A stretch of DNA of 64,000 nt from Gordionus sp. m RMFG-2023 (taxonomy: Eukaryota; Nematomorpha; Gordioida; Chordodea; Parachordodidae): assembly GCF_954871325.1 (NCBI RefSeq), contig NC_088779.1:17300846-17364845 (forward strand). Reading direction: 5' to 3'. This document shows positions 26,346 through 38,048 of this stretch, piece by piece (positions within the stretch are counted from its first letter, which is position 1; every line of letters begins with the position of its first letter). Position numbers and translations under genes: made by a program. The notes under the pieces are model-generated. The model did no database searches, had not been told where the DNA came from, and saw only the letters and a list, made by a program, of their open reading frames with translations.

Positions 26346-26454
26346 AGTAGCAATTTAAAAAAAAAACTATTGGCAACAAAGCCAGCCTTACGCCAATTTT
26401 TTTAGAAAATTTTGTCAATATTTAGTTGCTATGTGCATTATTTTAATATGCATG

Positions 26455-26697
26455 GCCCGGCCCCGATTTTTTAAAAATATATTATATATTTTTGCCTAGA
26501 TAATAATGGTGATTTAAAATATTTGGTTTTAAAATATATGGCCTGGCCCGAGTTTTTAAAAAAAAAGCTTATTTGACCCGGCCCGTGTAATTAAAAAAAT
26601 AAAATTTTAGGCTCGGCCCGAGTATATTTAAAAAAATTAAAATACAGCCCAGTCCGTGTATCCGGGCCGGATTTAAAGGGCCTGTAGGTCTCTGATT
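26455..26697. mobile_element. hAT-like MITE remnant, GGCCCGGCC-rich
   Basis: GGCCCGGCCCC blocks alternate with AT runs, and the right end GCCTGTAGGTCTCTG (to 26697) matches the terminal motif of the MITEs at 5160 and 60464. The left end is unclear. It is inserted in the MULE interior. Confidence 0.5.
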
Positions 26698-26835
26698 TAT
26701 AGTTCGCGTTTATAATTTCCCTGATAAATCTGATTTTACCAAATCTATTCCGAAGAGAATCTACCCTGGGAATTTCATACGATTTCGCCAAAATTTTTTG
26801 TATTTAATAATTTATAATGAAAATCTATATAATTT

Positions 26836-27530
26836 AGTAAAAATTAAGGTAAGGGCGATAGTTTGATGGTTATTTTGTTCCATTTTTTGCATTTTAAATC
26901 ATAAATTGAGCGCGTTTTATTAAATTTTAAATCTGATTTTGCCGAAAATGCATTCCAATATGTGTAGAATACCCACCCTATAAATTTCAGAAGATTATAT
27001 TGAACTTCTGAAGAAATTTTAATTTACATTAATCTGAAATTTATAAGTAATGTTAGTAGCTTAAAAATCAGCTAAACCTAATTTGTCTTAACCGAAAAAT
27101 CGCCTAAAACAATTAGACAAAATGTAGGGAGTGGGAGTTAGGCTAATCGCCCGTCTGCGTTATGCAACACTAAGCCTAGTAAAATTATTTTATAAATTTA
27201 TTAAGTAACGATATATGACGAGTGATTAACCGAGCTCCTTAGCCGATGCCTAATTTTTGACTATTCGTTTTCGCCTATTTTTATGCTAAGCCTAATTATG
27301 CTTAGCCGATTTTTTGGCCTAATTGGCTAACCGTTTTGGAATTGCCTAAAATTAACCGATTGCGCAACATTAAGGGTGGGTATGTTACACTTATTCAGGT
27401 GCATTACTTGCAAAATTAGATTTTTAAATTTAAAAAACGCACTCAATTAATGATTTTAAATGCAAATAACAACAAAAAATAAAACAATACCCATCAAACT
27501 ATCGCCTTACCAAAATTAAGTTAAGAACAC
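26836..27530. repeat. Fold-back element (family F), copy 1, in MULE interior
   Basis: The left arm (about 26836-26990, with GGCGATAGTTTGATGG and a CATAAATTGAGCGCG motif) pairs inverted with the right arm (about 27375-27530). The part reading ATGTGTAGAATACCCACCC, then CTATAAATTTCAG, recurs in the fold-backs at 50606 and 55880. An unrelated AT/GC block (27060-27370, with ATGCAACACTAAG and TGCGCAACATTAAG) appears inserted in the loop. Confidence 0.65.
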
Positions 27531-27829
27531 TAGAGTACTGTCTAATATTCACATGGTAGGAGGGAACACTAGGGGGTGGTTGGATCAATTTCTGTCGAAA
27601 TCATCATAGGTCCGAAAATAATTGTATCTGAATTTACAAAATACAAAATGATAGTTCAAACTCTTACCTAAAAATTATACATCGACAAAATTTAAAATAA
27701 TACACCTTTTTCTCTAAATTGTTTTTAGTAAAATGAAAATTTCTTATTACAAGCCGTAAACTCCTTATCAGTTTAGAGAAAGATGAATCAAAAAGTTTAA
27801 AATGTTTTTTATAGGTTTTTGCACTTGTT

Positions 27830-28602
27830 AAACATAACGGAATTCCAAATACAAACTACCCCTTTTAACTTCAATGTCTAACTTGAATTATAACCCCTTA
27901 CCCTGTGGTAAAAGGTCCTGTTTAACATTGTTTGAATGGTTAAGTGTCCTTTTATTATTGGTAGATAGATCTGGTTATAAGCAAGTATAATTATCATTAA
28001 TATTTAAATTTCTTCGTATCACTAGGACTAATTATTTATTCAAACTTTTCTGTTAAAAGGGGGGGGGGGTGTTTTTTTCAAATCCCGCATAAAATTTTTG
28101 AACTCTATAATTGTCCCATATATAATATTTCTCTATAAAATTAAGATCTACAAATAATTCTCTACAAAATAATTCTCTACAATGTAATTTTCTACAATAT
28201 AATTCTCCACAAAATAATTCTCTATAAAAGTAATTCTCTTTAAAATATCTTTGAAGTCATTCTCTATAAAGGACATTCTCTATAAAATAATTCTCTTTAA
28301 AATCATCCTCTATAAATTACATTCTCTATAAAACCATTCTCTATAAACGGCATTCTCTATAAAACCATTCTCTATAAACGGCATTCTCTATAAATGGCAT
28401 TCTCTATAAAATCATTCTCTATAAATTAATTCTTTATAAAAATTATTCTTTATATAAAACATTCTCTATAAAACATTCTCTATAAACTACATTCTCTTTA
28501 AAACAATTCTCTATAAATGCATTCTCTAGAATTGTTTTCTCTATAAATGTTTCTCTATAAAATACATTCTCTATAATGGTTTCTCTATAAAGATGTGGAA
28601 CC
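27830..28602 (-). repeat. Right inverted arm of MULE
   Basis: It pairs with 22407-24050. It ends GATGTGGAACC at 28602 and lacks the long 14-bp array. Several intervening unit variants are shared with the left arm in the same order, so this is a true inverted duplication and not independent satellite. Confidence 0.85.
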
Positions 28603-28611
28603 AATAATTCG

Positions 28612-28981
28612 CACTAAAACAATTCTCTATAAAATAATTCTCTGTAAAACAATTCTCTGTAAAATATTCTCTATAAAATCATTCTCTATAAACGAGATTC
28701 TCTATAAACGACATTCAAATATAATTGTTTTCTCTATATAAAAGTTTATCTATATAAAAGTTTCTAATTCTCTATAAAATCATTCTCTATAAACGTTCTC
28801 TATAAATGAGATTCTCTATAAACGACATTCTCTATAATTGTTTTCTCTTTAAAAGTTTCTCTATAAAATCATTCTCTATAAACGATATTCTTTATAAACG
28901 ACATTCTCTACAATTATTTTTTCTATAAAAGTTTCTCTATATTTGCATTCTCTATAAGATTCTCTGTAAAGACGGGATACC
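28612..28981 (-). repeat. Extra terminal block at MULE right end
   Basis: Made of TTCTCTATAAA-type units, it ends CTGTAAAGACGGGATACC at 28981, directly before the 9-bp duplication. It is the inverted twin of 25398-25851. AATAATTCG (28603-28611) separates it from the arm. Confidence 0.75.
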
Positions 28982-29279
28982 ACAAATGAGGATATTTAAA
29001 AATAAATAATGTAAGGTTTTATGTATATATAAGAAATATCTATATATAATATAATATACAATATAAAAAAAATAATATTATAATTAAGATTTTAAACATC
29101 TTACGATTCTATCTAAGTATAACATAATATCATTAGGATTATATTTAAAATTATTAATTAAACATTTAATCCGCTAAATCATTTTTTATATCTTAAATTT
29201 TCCTTAGCTGGTTCAATCCAATAAATAATTTATTGTACTTTATTTCGTTATTATTTTGATTACTTTTGATTCAATCTAT

Positions 29280-29600
29280 AAAGTATATATTAGAGGGTGC
29301 GAGAAATGTACGTTTAAACCCACTATGAAAACCCTCAACACTATTATTAATGCGAGGGATTTAACATCGTATTTATTCCAAAATATATTAAAAATTGTCG
29401 AAAAAAGTATCTGAATTGTTTATAAGAGTTCATAACTTGATAAATTAGAAAATAAAATATATTTAAATATTATTTACATTGGCGCTTACTCTTTGGGACT
29501 TAAATGAATACCAAAAGCCACTAGTTTCTTTATTGTCACGACTGATAGTATGAAGATAGTTTACTTGTTTTCCGTAAATTATATCGCTATTCTAAGTGGC
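29280..29600 (-). pseudogene. Second, older MULE transposase remnant
   Basis: On the minus strand PRINNSVEGFHSGFKRTF (about 29365-29303) matches the NxNxVEGxHxxF signature that reads NTNNAVEGWHRSF in the copy at 24059. Flanking pieces are frame-shifted and stop-ridden. It lies only 300 bp right of the composite element and comes from a different subfamily (FHSGFKR against WHRSFSS). Confidence 0.5.
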
Positions 29601-30150
29601 AACAAGTTCTACACATATACAGTGAAATATTTTTTTTATTAAATATACAATAAAAGGAGGTAAATAAAGATTCATTGATTTGATTTATAAACATATTGGA
29701 CCTAACAAAGGCAGAGCAAAAATTTCTTATGCAAAGATAATTTAATTTAGTATGATATAAAATCATAATTTTTTTTGTTCTTCTTTGATAATGCTCAAGT
29801 AAGATAATTGATTAAGTTTTAGTCTAGCATGATGAAATTTAAAGATTATTTACCTTTGTTTTTCTTATTAAGTTTTTAATATTTGAAAATATTTTAGAGC
29901 TTCTTAAATTTAATCTATACTATAAACCGTAATAATAATTTCGATAAAATAATTAATACATAAAAAATATAATTAAAATATATCAAATTATTCCATTTGT
30001 TCCTCGACCTCCATGATGATACCTTTTTAAAATATAAAGCAAAGCCCGGCTCGCTTCGGCAGGTAAGAAATATTGGACAAATTTTGCTGGTATAATTTTA
30101 ATTTACCCAACCCGACTTGCGGGCTTTTTAGATTTCAATAAGTGTATTAG
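29601..30150. other. AT-rich spacer with short GC-rich patch
   Basis: No gene. 30040-30120 holds AAGCCCGGCTCGC and CCCGACTTGCGGGC, likely decayed ends of the GGCCCGGCC type of MITE. Confidence 0.35.
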
Positions 30151-30158
30151 GTTATTTA

Positions 30159-30822
30159 TAGTGCTTCCAATAGTCCGGTCCTATTCAATCTCATCAGACT
30201 CTTGGGTCCCACGGATCGGTTCGATCCGACAACACAGTCCGGTCTGACCGACGACCGATTAAAGAAGATAAAAGTTTACTATACTATGAATTGCTTTTTA
30301 GTTAATGTACATCTAAAAATGATAAAATAACAAAAAAACGAAATAGAATCCAAAGATGGTTCAATCTATAATGACACTTGAATCGATAAAAAATGGAATA
30401 ATTTTTGATTTTTTAGAAGATAATTAAAATATTTGTTTATATATAATTTATTTTATAACCAAATATCTCTTATTATATATATATCAAAAAACTAATAAAA
30501 TATATAAATCAAATTGTTTTAAATTATATTCAATAAATTTTTACTTTAATATTCTTTTGAAATATTAGGTATTTGTATTGAATAATATAATATAAATGCT
30601 TTGATGACATAATTAAAATATTGGTAATTTAACACTTTTCATTTTTAATAAATTTAATGCAGAATAAAACTTTTGTAGATTAATAAAAAAAATTTTTTAG
30701 ATGGGACCGGACCGACCGGACTGTACGAATGGTCCCACGGTCAGGTCTCACTTGACTTAGCGGTCCATCGGTCCGTTCTCATTTTAGAAAAAAGGGACGG
30801 GACCGGACAATTGCAAACGCTA
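30159..30822. mobile_element. hAT-like MITE (GGTCCGGTCC type)
   Basis: The ends TAGTGCTTCCAATAGTCCGG (30159) and, reverse complemented, TAGCGTTTGCAATTGTCCGG (from 30822) are inverted repeats with few mismatches. Flanks GTTATTTA (30151-30158) and GTTATGAA (30823-30830) agree at 6 of 8 bases, fitting a worn 8-bp hAT duplication. The core is AT-rich, with GGTCCGGTCC-type sequence towards each end. No coding. Confidence 0.7.
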
Positions 30823-30830
30823 GTTATGAA

Positions 30831-33800
30831 GATTATAGGATCTCCAAAACTCAAGCTACCAATTAGTGGGATGGAAAATTATTATTTCATATTTTTGGGG
30901 TGGGTCGGAAAAGGTAGGAAATAAGAAAATTTTGGGTCATTTTTGAAAGAATATTATTTCTTACAAATTTAAATTTTATCGGTGATATAAATAACTCATG
31001 GTTTGATTACATGTTTTTTCACAATTTCGTTCATTTTGGATTATTTCTTATAAAATCCTAATTAATTTAATCAGTTGACTGCGATAACACAACTTCAGTG
31101 TCATCATAATGAATAAATACACGTAAGAGTTGGATAATATTCCCAACAATTTTATCTTTTGAATTAATTTTTTTATTTGACAAGATTAACAAAAAAAAAT
31201 TTAAGTTATTTCAAGATCAAACAATTTTTTAAAAAATTGTGATTTATAAAAATTTTCAACATAATTTCTTTTTTGATATTAAAACATGAAGTTTAAGCTT
31301 ATTTAATTACCTTCCCTCTATAAAAGTTTATAAATTAATATAAAATCTTTGTTTGTTTACCCCCCCCCCCCCGCCATTTGTTATATATTTTAATATAATA
31401 ACACATATTTCACTGTAATATGGATAACCTGATACATTTTATATATTTGATATTTCATTTATTTGCATGGATTACTGACATTTTTCTATAAGATTAATAA
31501 AAGTCTAAAAATAAAGCAACGTTAGACCTCGCACCGCGAAATACTAAAAGGTATCTAGAATGTTTTCTTAAATTTTCCTTTTTTTTAAAATTTTATAGAA
31601 TAAAATGTAAGAATTTTTCCTTTATTAATATCAACCCTACCAAAAAATTAAAACGTTTGAATTATTTGAAAAATATTTTCCTATTTTTTTTTATAGCCCT
31701 TCAAATTTTTGGGTAATATATAACTCTGATCTCTCCTATTTTGATTTATTTTTATTTTACAGTAACATCTATAATTTCAAAGAAATGTGTATATTAGATG
31801 TAATAATTAATTAGTATTTTTGAAGTTTTCATTCAGTACTAAAGATTCTGGGGCAACTTGAACTCTTAACTACATCATATCTACCATCAAGTTTTTTGTA
31901 TTAGTTTAGGTAAAGAAGAGGGTCAAACCTTTCTAACTTCTTCTATAAGCAAATTCTGCATAGGCAATATTTTTTCTTAATTTAACCGTGTCCTAAAAGC
32001 GTATAAATTGATTGGCAACACTAAATTTAATTCTAACTCTTCCCAAAAATGGTAAGCATCATGGTTCGGGTGTTCAGTTTCAACCCATCAGTACCATTAA
32101 TTCCTTAAAATTTTAGAAGATTGCTCCAATTGAAGGGTATCGTGCAACTTTTTTTAAAAATATTATTATTTATTCAAATCGTATCCAAGAAAACTTTTTG
32201 AGTTTCTGAAACTTGTAATAAATTTTTAATTATATATTTTCTTTTAATCATATAAATTTAACAAAATTAGTCAACCAAATTAAAATTTAAAACATGAATT
32301 AAAAAAAGTTGTATATCAAAAATTCAAAAATTGAGGAAAATCCTAGTTCATTCAGTTCAGGATATAATTCGGTAATTTATCTCCCGTGCTCAAAAAACTA
32401 ACCCTACACTTACTTTAAAAATAAAATTTAGATTGAAAAAATAAATATTATAAAAATTAATTTTTTATTTGAAAGCATATGTTTAAATAATTTTATTTAT
32501 TTTTTTTAGGTTGCGACCCTAATATAACCTCTTTAGTTAACATTACTATATGGTATAAAAATAATTCCATATTGGTAGAAAGAAATGATTATATTATTGC
32601 AATATTTCTGTAAAAAAGTTCCAACAATCGTACTGTCAAACTAGAGCTCTGCAAGGTATCTTTTTCTTTGACCAGACCCACCCAAAACTCAGTGATAAAA
32701 TTTTTTCAGATCTAAACCCAGGCTATGTGTGACCCGACCTTTTTGGAATTAGAAAATATATCTCAACCTTAAAATATTTATTTTATTATCTATTTTATAT
32801 GTATTAAATATAAATCATGAATATTAATATTTCTATATTTTAATTATTACTAATATTTAACTCTGATATTTAATCCTTTATAAAAATTTAATTTCATTTT
32901 GGTTCTAGCTTTTAAATATATTATTTTATTATGACTTTCAACATTTTATTTTTGTCCGTAATTTTTTTATTATTCGGTAATGTAATGGTATTATGCAAAT
33001 TGCAAATTTTCTGGGCCATAGACCGTGTGTAAACTTTATAAAATAAATTATCATATAAATGTAATAGATACTATTAATTTTACTCTTATAACCCTTGTAA
33101 AAATATTATGCTTACTATTTTTAAATATAGGAGTGAAAATTTTAAGACAACTTCCTAGTATATAATTTCTCAATTTAGATACTGATTGGTGTTATTTAAC
33201 GGATGCCAGGCGCCGAATTAAGGGGCGGGAAAGTGGGAAATTCCCTCCTCCCAGATAGAAAATTTGTCTGTTCTCGTTAATATGACTTTAAGCAAATAAA
33301 ATTTCACCCCCACCCCAAACATCCCTCCCCCAATATATATAATATATCACTATAAATTAGAGCTGTCAAGTAACGTCGTTACTAATGGCATTACCTTTTA
33401 GAGGAAAAGGGACGTTATTCTTCACTTGTTTCAAAAGATAACCAGTAACGTGTTTTTAAATTTGGAAAAAATAGATATTATTTTATATTACATAATTATT
33501 TTAATTTTTAAACGAGTTTGTAATTTAGATCAACCACCAAGGTAATTTTTATTTATTTTTGTCATTGAATTTTTTACACACAAGATGGTTAATCTAATTA
33601 ATATTGAATCAATCAAGAAATGTTAATTATATTCTCTAATAATAATTTATTTTATAAAGAATATGTCGGCAGTTCATACCTATTTTATTACTTCATACGT
33701 GATTGGCTAGAGAAGATTTGAAAAATATTTAATATTTTAATTTTTACAGAGGAAAATAGGGTTTAACATACCAAAAGTAACATAAAGTAATTTCAAATCG

Positions 33801-34129
33801 TTTAGATTTATAAATAAATAATTTAAAATCTTAATAAATAAATTTTGGAAAAGTTAAAACCCATTTTTTTAATCTGACAATTTTTCACAATAATAAAACA
33901 TGGATTAATATAATTCTGAATGATATTTTAAGTTAGTGGGCTGGGCTATTAATTATTTCATATTTATTTTTTATTTTGATTAACACTAATGCAAATAATT
34001 TTCAATGAATATTTATCAATCTAATATTAATTATTTCATAAAATTTCTTAAAATTTACAAATTCAATTTAATTTACTTAATTATTGCGTATTATGATTTT
34101 ATCAATAAATTAATATCCTTATTGCCTCT
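30831..34129. other. AT-rich spacer, no gene seen
   Basis: No splice-supported exon found. 32640-32740 has an AGAGCTCTGCAAGG start and CCCGACC blocks, probably a decayed MITE end. There is a C-run near 31360-31372. Confidence 0.4.
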
Positions 34130-34378
34130 AGTATTATAATGGGGCACGGCCGTATTTTTTTTATAAATATACCCGGGCGGGTGGGCGTATATTCTAAAAC
34201 TGAATATTTTAAATTGCTAGCTATAAATAAAAATAAAAATAAATTTAATATACTTTAAAAAAATACCCACCCGGCTGGACCTAAAAATATAAAACAAAGC
34301 CGGGCCAAAAAAAAAATATATTTAAAAAAAATTCGAGCCGGGACGTGCAAATGATACCTCTGCAGATCTCTGATTATA
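34130..34378. mobile_element. hAT-like MITE, right end preserved
   Basis: GGGCACGGCCG, ACCCGGGCGGGTGGGCG and CCCACCCGGCTGG blocks separated by AT runs lead to the end CTCTGCAGATCTCTG at 34373, like the other GGCCCGGCC MITEs. The pogo derivative inserted just beside it. The left border is approximate. Confidence 0.5.
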
Positions 34379-34381
34379 GTA

Positions 34382-35681
34382 GGGGAGACCGGGGTAAAAC
34401 GATAGGCATTTTGCATATTTATCAAAAAAATTTTAAACAAAAGTCAAACACAACAAATTATAGTTCAATGTATAGCCCCATTCCTTATCTACTAGATAAA
34501 AAAAAGAGTAGCCCTCTACCTATAATATTTTAGGAGTTATGATTAGTTATGTCAAACTACTCATTTTCGCCATTTTACCCTGGGTACAGGGTAAAATGGA
34601 TAAGCATTAGGGTAAAGTGGTTAAAATAATATTTGACATATATTTATCGTTTTATTTAACAAATATTACAAATTTAAGATATATTTATGATTTTTATTTA
34701 CAAACTAATCAATACAATAAGGACATGTAAAGTAGTTATCATAATTAGCACATTTAGAATGCGCCCATTCAAGGCACATTGTACATTTTAACCATTCATC
34801 TATTTTTGTAGTTTTGATTGCAAATGACACATAAACAATTCTTTTTTGATATCTTTTTTTTTCTCTGAATAAATAATTTCAAATTTCAATATTAATTTGG
34901 TAGCTTTATTAGTAATGCTCAATTGAAATATATAATATATTTATTAATTAATACTCAATTCAAATACAAACAATATAATTTAATTATGTCTAGGCGTTAA
35001 TCCCATAAATGACCAATCTAGATTCTTCTTAATTTGTAATTATTTGTTTATGATCTGAACTTTAAATACCATTTTTATATATTCTTCTCAATGTTGTATC
35101 AGGTATTTTATATTTTAGCAGACAAATTCAATAAAGTGTTATTGTTATTTTATATTTTATGGCTTCATCTATTATACTTACATCTCTGAATGTTGTTTTT
35201 CTTTTATAATTTCTCATTATTTGATTGATACAATAAAAATTATAATAAATGAATGAAAGAAAAATTTAATGTGAATAATTATATATTTTAACCGTTTTAC
35301 CCATAACAGCTTTACCCCAAGGTGACATATATTATAAATATCGTTATTGCGTGACTTCTAATATAGCTATAGATGTCAGATAAATTTTATTTTATAGCTA
35401 ATACATTAATGAACATGTGTGCCAAATTTTGAATCCTGAGGATATGTATATTTTACTAAAAGCAAAATATACTAGAGAATGATTTTTATATTTTTTGGGT
35501 AAAAAACAATTTTTTGACAAAATATATAAAACCAGAAAAGTTTTTTAAAAGATGAACATAGGTAAGAAATTAGATATAAAAATACATTTTCACACCAAAT
35601 TTAAAATCATTGTGCTCAAGGGTTAAAAGGTTATTCGCGTTAACATTGTTACCCCGTCAATCGCTTTACCCCGGTCTCCCC
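34382..35681 (-). mobile_element. Deleted pogo/Tigger derivative (1.3 kb)
   Basis: The ends are the same as in 13314-15583 (GGGGAGACCGGGGTAAAAC and GCTTTACCCCGGTCTCCCC), with TA on both sides (34380-34381 and 35682-35683). It keeps about 480 bp of the transposase 3' side, including the last part of the Cys/His-rich tail (CLEWAHSKC on the minus strand near 34770), and about 450 bp of the other end. The catalytic region is deleted. It is a clear non-autonomous partner of the longer copy. Confidence 0.9.
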
Positions 35682-35683
35682 TA

Positions 35684-37524
35684 ATATAAAAATAAATTTT
35701 ATTTTATTTTTAGACCCTCATTCCTTTGGTGGACCAATTATCATTTATTGTTAGACCAAAAAACCCAGAGTATAGCAAGGCTGGGCTAAAAAAAATTCTT
35801 TCTAATTAAAATTTTATAAAAATGTATAATTTCTATAAAATATATATTAAATAACCTGTACTTTGATGATTAAATAGATGTTCAGATTCGTTTAATATTA
35901 TTGAAATTATTCAGGGTTGATCCAATTATATGGGTAGCCAGAATATTCCTAAGAGAGAAGGGGAATTAATAACCCTCTAGTCCCCCTTTTGGCGGGTCCT
36001 AGAAAATATTATTTTAATAAAAATAACTTATTATCATTATTTAAAATGTACAAAATTGGTTACCAATTTATTTAATTGGTTAATGATTCTTTCGGGTTAT
36101 TCACACATAATACATAAAACATCAGTCAAAATGCAATCACTGAAAAAAATATATACAAAAGGATCATGATAATATCTCCATAAATGTTAGGTAGCTAAAC
36201 CTTAACCAGATATTATATAATATATACATATAAAATCATTATAAAACATATATAATTAACTAATGAAGTAATTCATAGTATATTACATTCTAAAAATACA
36301 TATATATAATTATTATTTCATTGAAATATATGTAAAATCATTCAATTATAAATACAATTTTTAATTTACTACAAACAAGAGATGGTATAAAAAATAAGCT
36401 GTCTTTTTTGTATATTAATATTTTTTCCAAAATAATATTAAGTATAAGTTTTAGTTAATAAAATTATTAACATTTTCATTCTTTCTTTCGAATTTTAAGT
36501 ATATGCATACATTTGTAGGGATAGGGGGTGGGGAGGGGGACAATGAGGATATTTTTATTAACAAATGATATTCACGAAAAGTGACATATTTTTGAACCAG
36601 GGATTTCCCCTTGCTCTCCTGGCTAAGCCTATGGTCCCAACCTACCTCGGTCTCTCCTACTTATTTCTTTAGATGCAGATAATTTAACTCACCCTGTCCC
36701 TAGTAAGACACGTTTTTTAAGCAAATAAAGAAATATGGGCACTAAGTCTACCTCTGCACATTGTAAATTTAAATGGCACCCTAATTCAAATATTTCCATC
36801 TAGATGTCCAGCAGTTCAAATCTAAAAAATATATATGAACGTAAAAAAATGATTTCAGAATAAATTCTCTCAAAGGCAAAAAAAAAAGACAAAGATCTGA
36901 ATGAAGATTCCTGTGAAGATGATCTAATGAGTTGTTTTGAAAATAAAGATCATTCTTAAAATATTTTATAAATTCCCCTATTAAAATTTTTGTTTATTAA
37001 ATGTAATACAACACTTCTTCCAGTTAAAAGTGTATCCGCGAAATCGGTGTTGAGCACTAAGCGCTTTTGTTTATCTGATCAAAATTTTGAAAATCCAATA
37101 TGCTGAAAAAATATATATAATTATTACAAAAAGGTATTTATCTTATAATATATTATTTTTGTATAATTTTATTTTTATAATGTATGGGAAAAAAATAAAG
37201 TTTTTTAAAATATTTAGTATTTTAAGCAGTGGCCTCTACAACGGGAGGGGGGTCCGAAGCAACTTTTTCAGTAATCTTGAGTGGTTTTTTTAAAAGAAAA
37301 TTAAAAAAAAATTTTTTTTTTTAATTTTCTTTATTATTTAATTCTTTTACTGTTTTGTTACATCCATCATGATCAAGTTTCTGGTAAATAAATGTAATAA
37401 TAAGATCCCTCCGCCCCACTTAATATTTAATTTAATTATATTGACGAAAATTTTGGTCGATGTTTAGTAAATTAGGTTGTTATCCGATATTTCTTGTCAT
37501 AAATTATTTTTCCAATTTTAAAAT
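35684..37524. other. AT-rich spacer, no gene seen
   Basis: A few GC-rich patches (35930-36000; 36510-36660 with GGGGTGGGGAGGGGG and CTCCTGGCTAAGCC) resemble hAT ends but could not be paired. No exon was found. Confidence 0.4.
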
Positions 37525-38048
37525 ATGCCTAAAAATATTAACCAAAGAAAATACAAATGCCTAATTAAAAATTGCAAATCGCATAATATAAGAGATGATA
37601 AATGGATAGATCACATTAGAAAAAGACATGGTGGGCTTAATTTTAACGATATAAAGAAAAGCTTTGATATAGTAGCTTTTAAAAATGTTATTCAAAATTG
37701 GACAAATAGCAAAGTAATTTTTTTATTAAATATTTAATTATTTATGCTTATCTTATTATAAAGGGTATTAAATCGCAATTTAAGAAAAAAGAAATAAAAA
37801 TTGGGAATTCAATGCTATTGGTATAATAAATATTTTTAATTAATATAATTATCTTTTAAAAGTGTCCTAATAATAAAGAAAATGTGTTAAAATATAGTAT
37901 CTGATGATTCTGATAATGATCATGAAATTAGTGAGCCTGAGGTCATTTAATTACTCTTATTTTTTATCTCTGCTATATTTTTTTATAGGCAGACACAGAG
38001 CAGAGATTTGATAAAGTAGAACAAGAAATTCCTATTATCTCTCTACTA
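37525..38048 (+). CDS. Putative multi-exon gene with C2H2-like finger
   Basis: I do not recognise the protein. Four short open segments have GT-AG borders: 37525-37713 (63 codons from ATG), 37764-37820 (19 codons), 37898-37941 and 37989-38048 (20 codons). The first carries YKCLIKNC, then 12 residues, then HIRKRH: a C-x4-C-x12-H-x4-H finger. The third reads SDDSDNDHEISEPE (acidic) and the fourth ADTEQRFDKVEQEIPIISLL. Phases agree for exons 1-2 and 3-4; the 2-3 junction does not fit cleanly, so a small exon may be missing or the model is wrong. Downstream (38160-38340) there may be more exons. It could be a host gene or the 5' part of a DNA transposon. Confidence 0.4.

Larger units (their letters stand above)
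22407..28981. mobile_element. Composite fold-back MULE with perfect 9-bp duplication
   Basis: The left end GGTTCCACGTCTTTATAGAG and the right end (reverse complement GGTATCCCGTCTTTACAGAG) are related inverted repeats. A perfect 9-bp direct repeat ACAAATGAG flanks the whole (22398-22406 and 28982-28990); 8-11 bp, often 9, is typical for Mutator-like elements. Inside are long inverted arms rich in TATAGAGAATG-type units, a spliced C-terminal MULE transposase gene (24059-24732), a large palindrome (24895-26345), a hAT MITE remnant (26455-26697) and another fold-back (26836-27530). A better pair of ends, GGTTCCACGTC with GACGTGGAACC-like, lies at 22407 and 28602, while the duplicated target lies outside an extra block at 28603-28981. 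The unit that moved was therefore the composite. Confidence 0.85.

Noticed and set aside
22407-28602. Calling the MULE borders at 22407 and 28602 from the best end match
   Set aside because: The flanks ACAAATGAG and AATAATTCG differ; the matching 9-mer lies after 28981.
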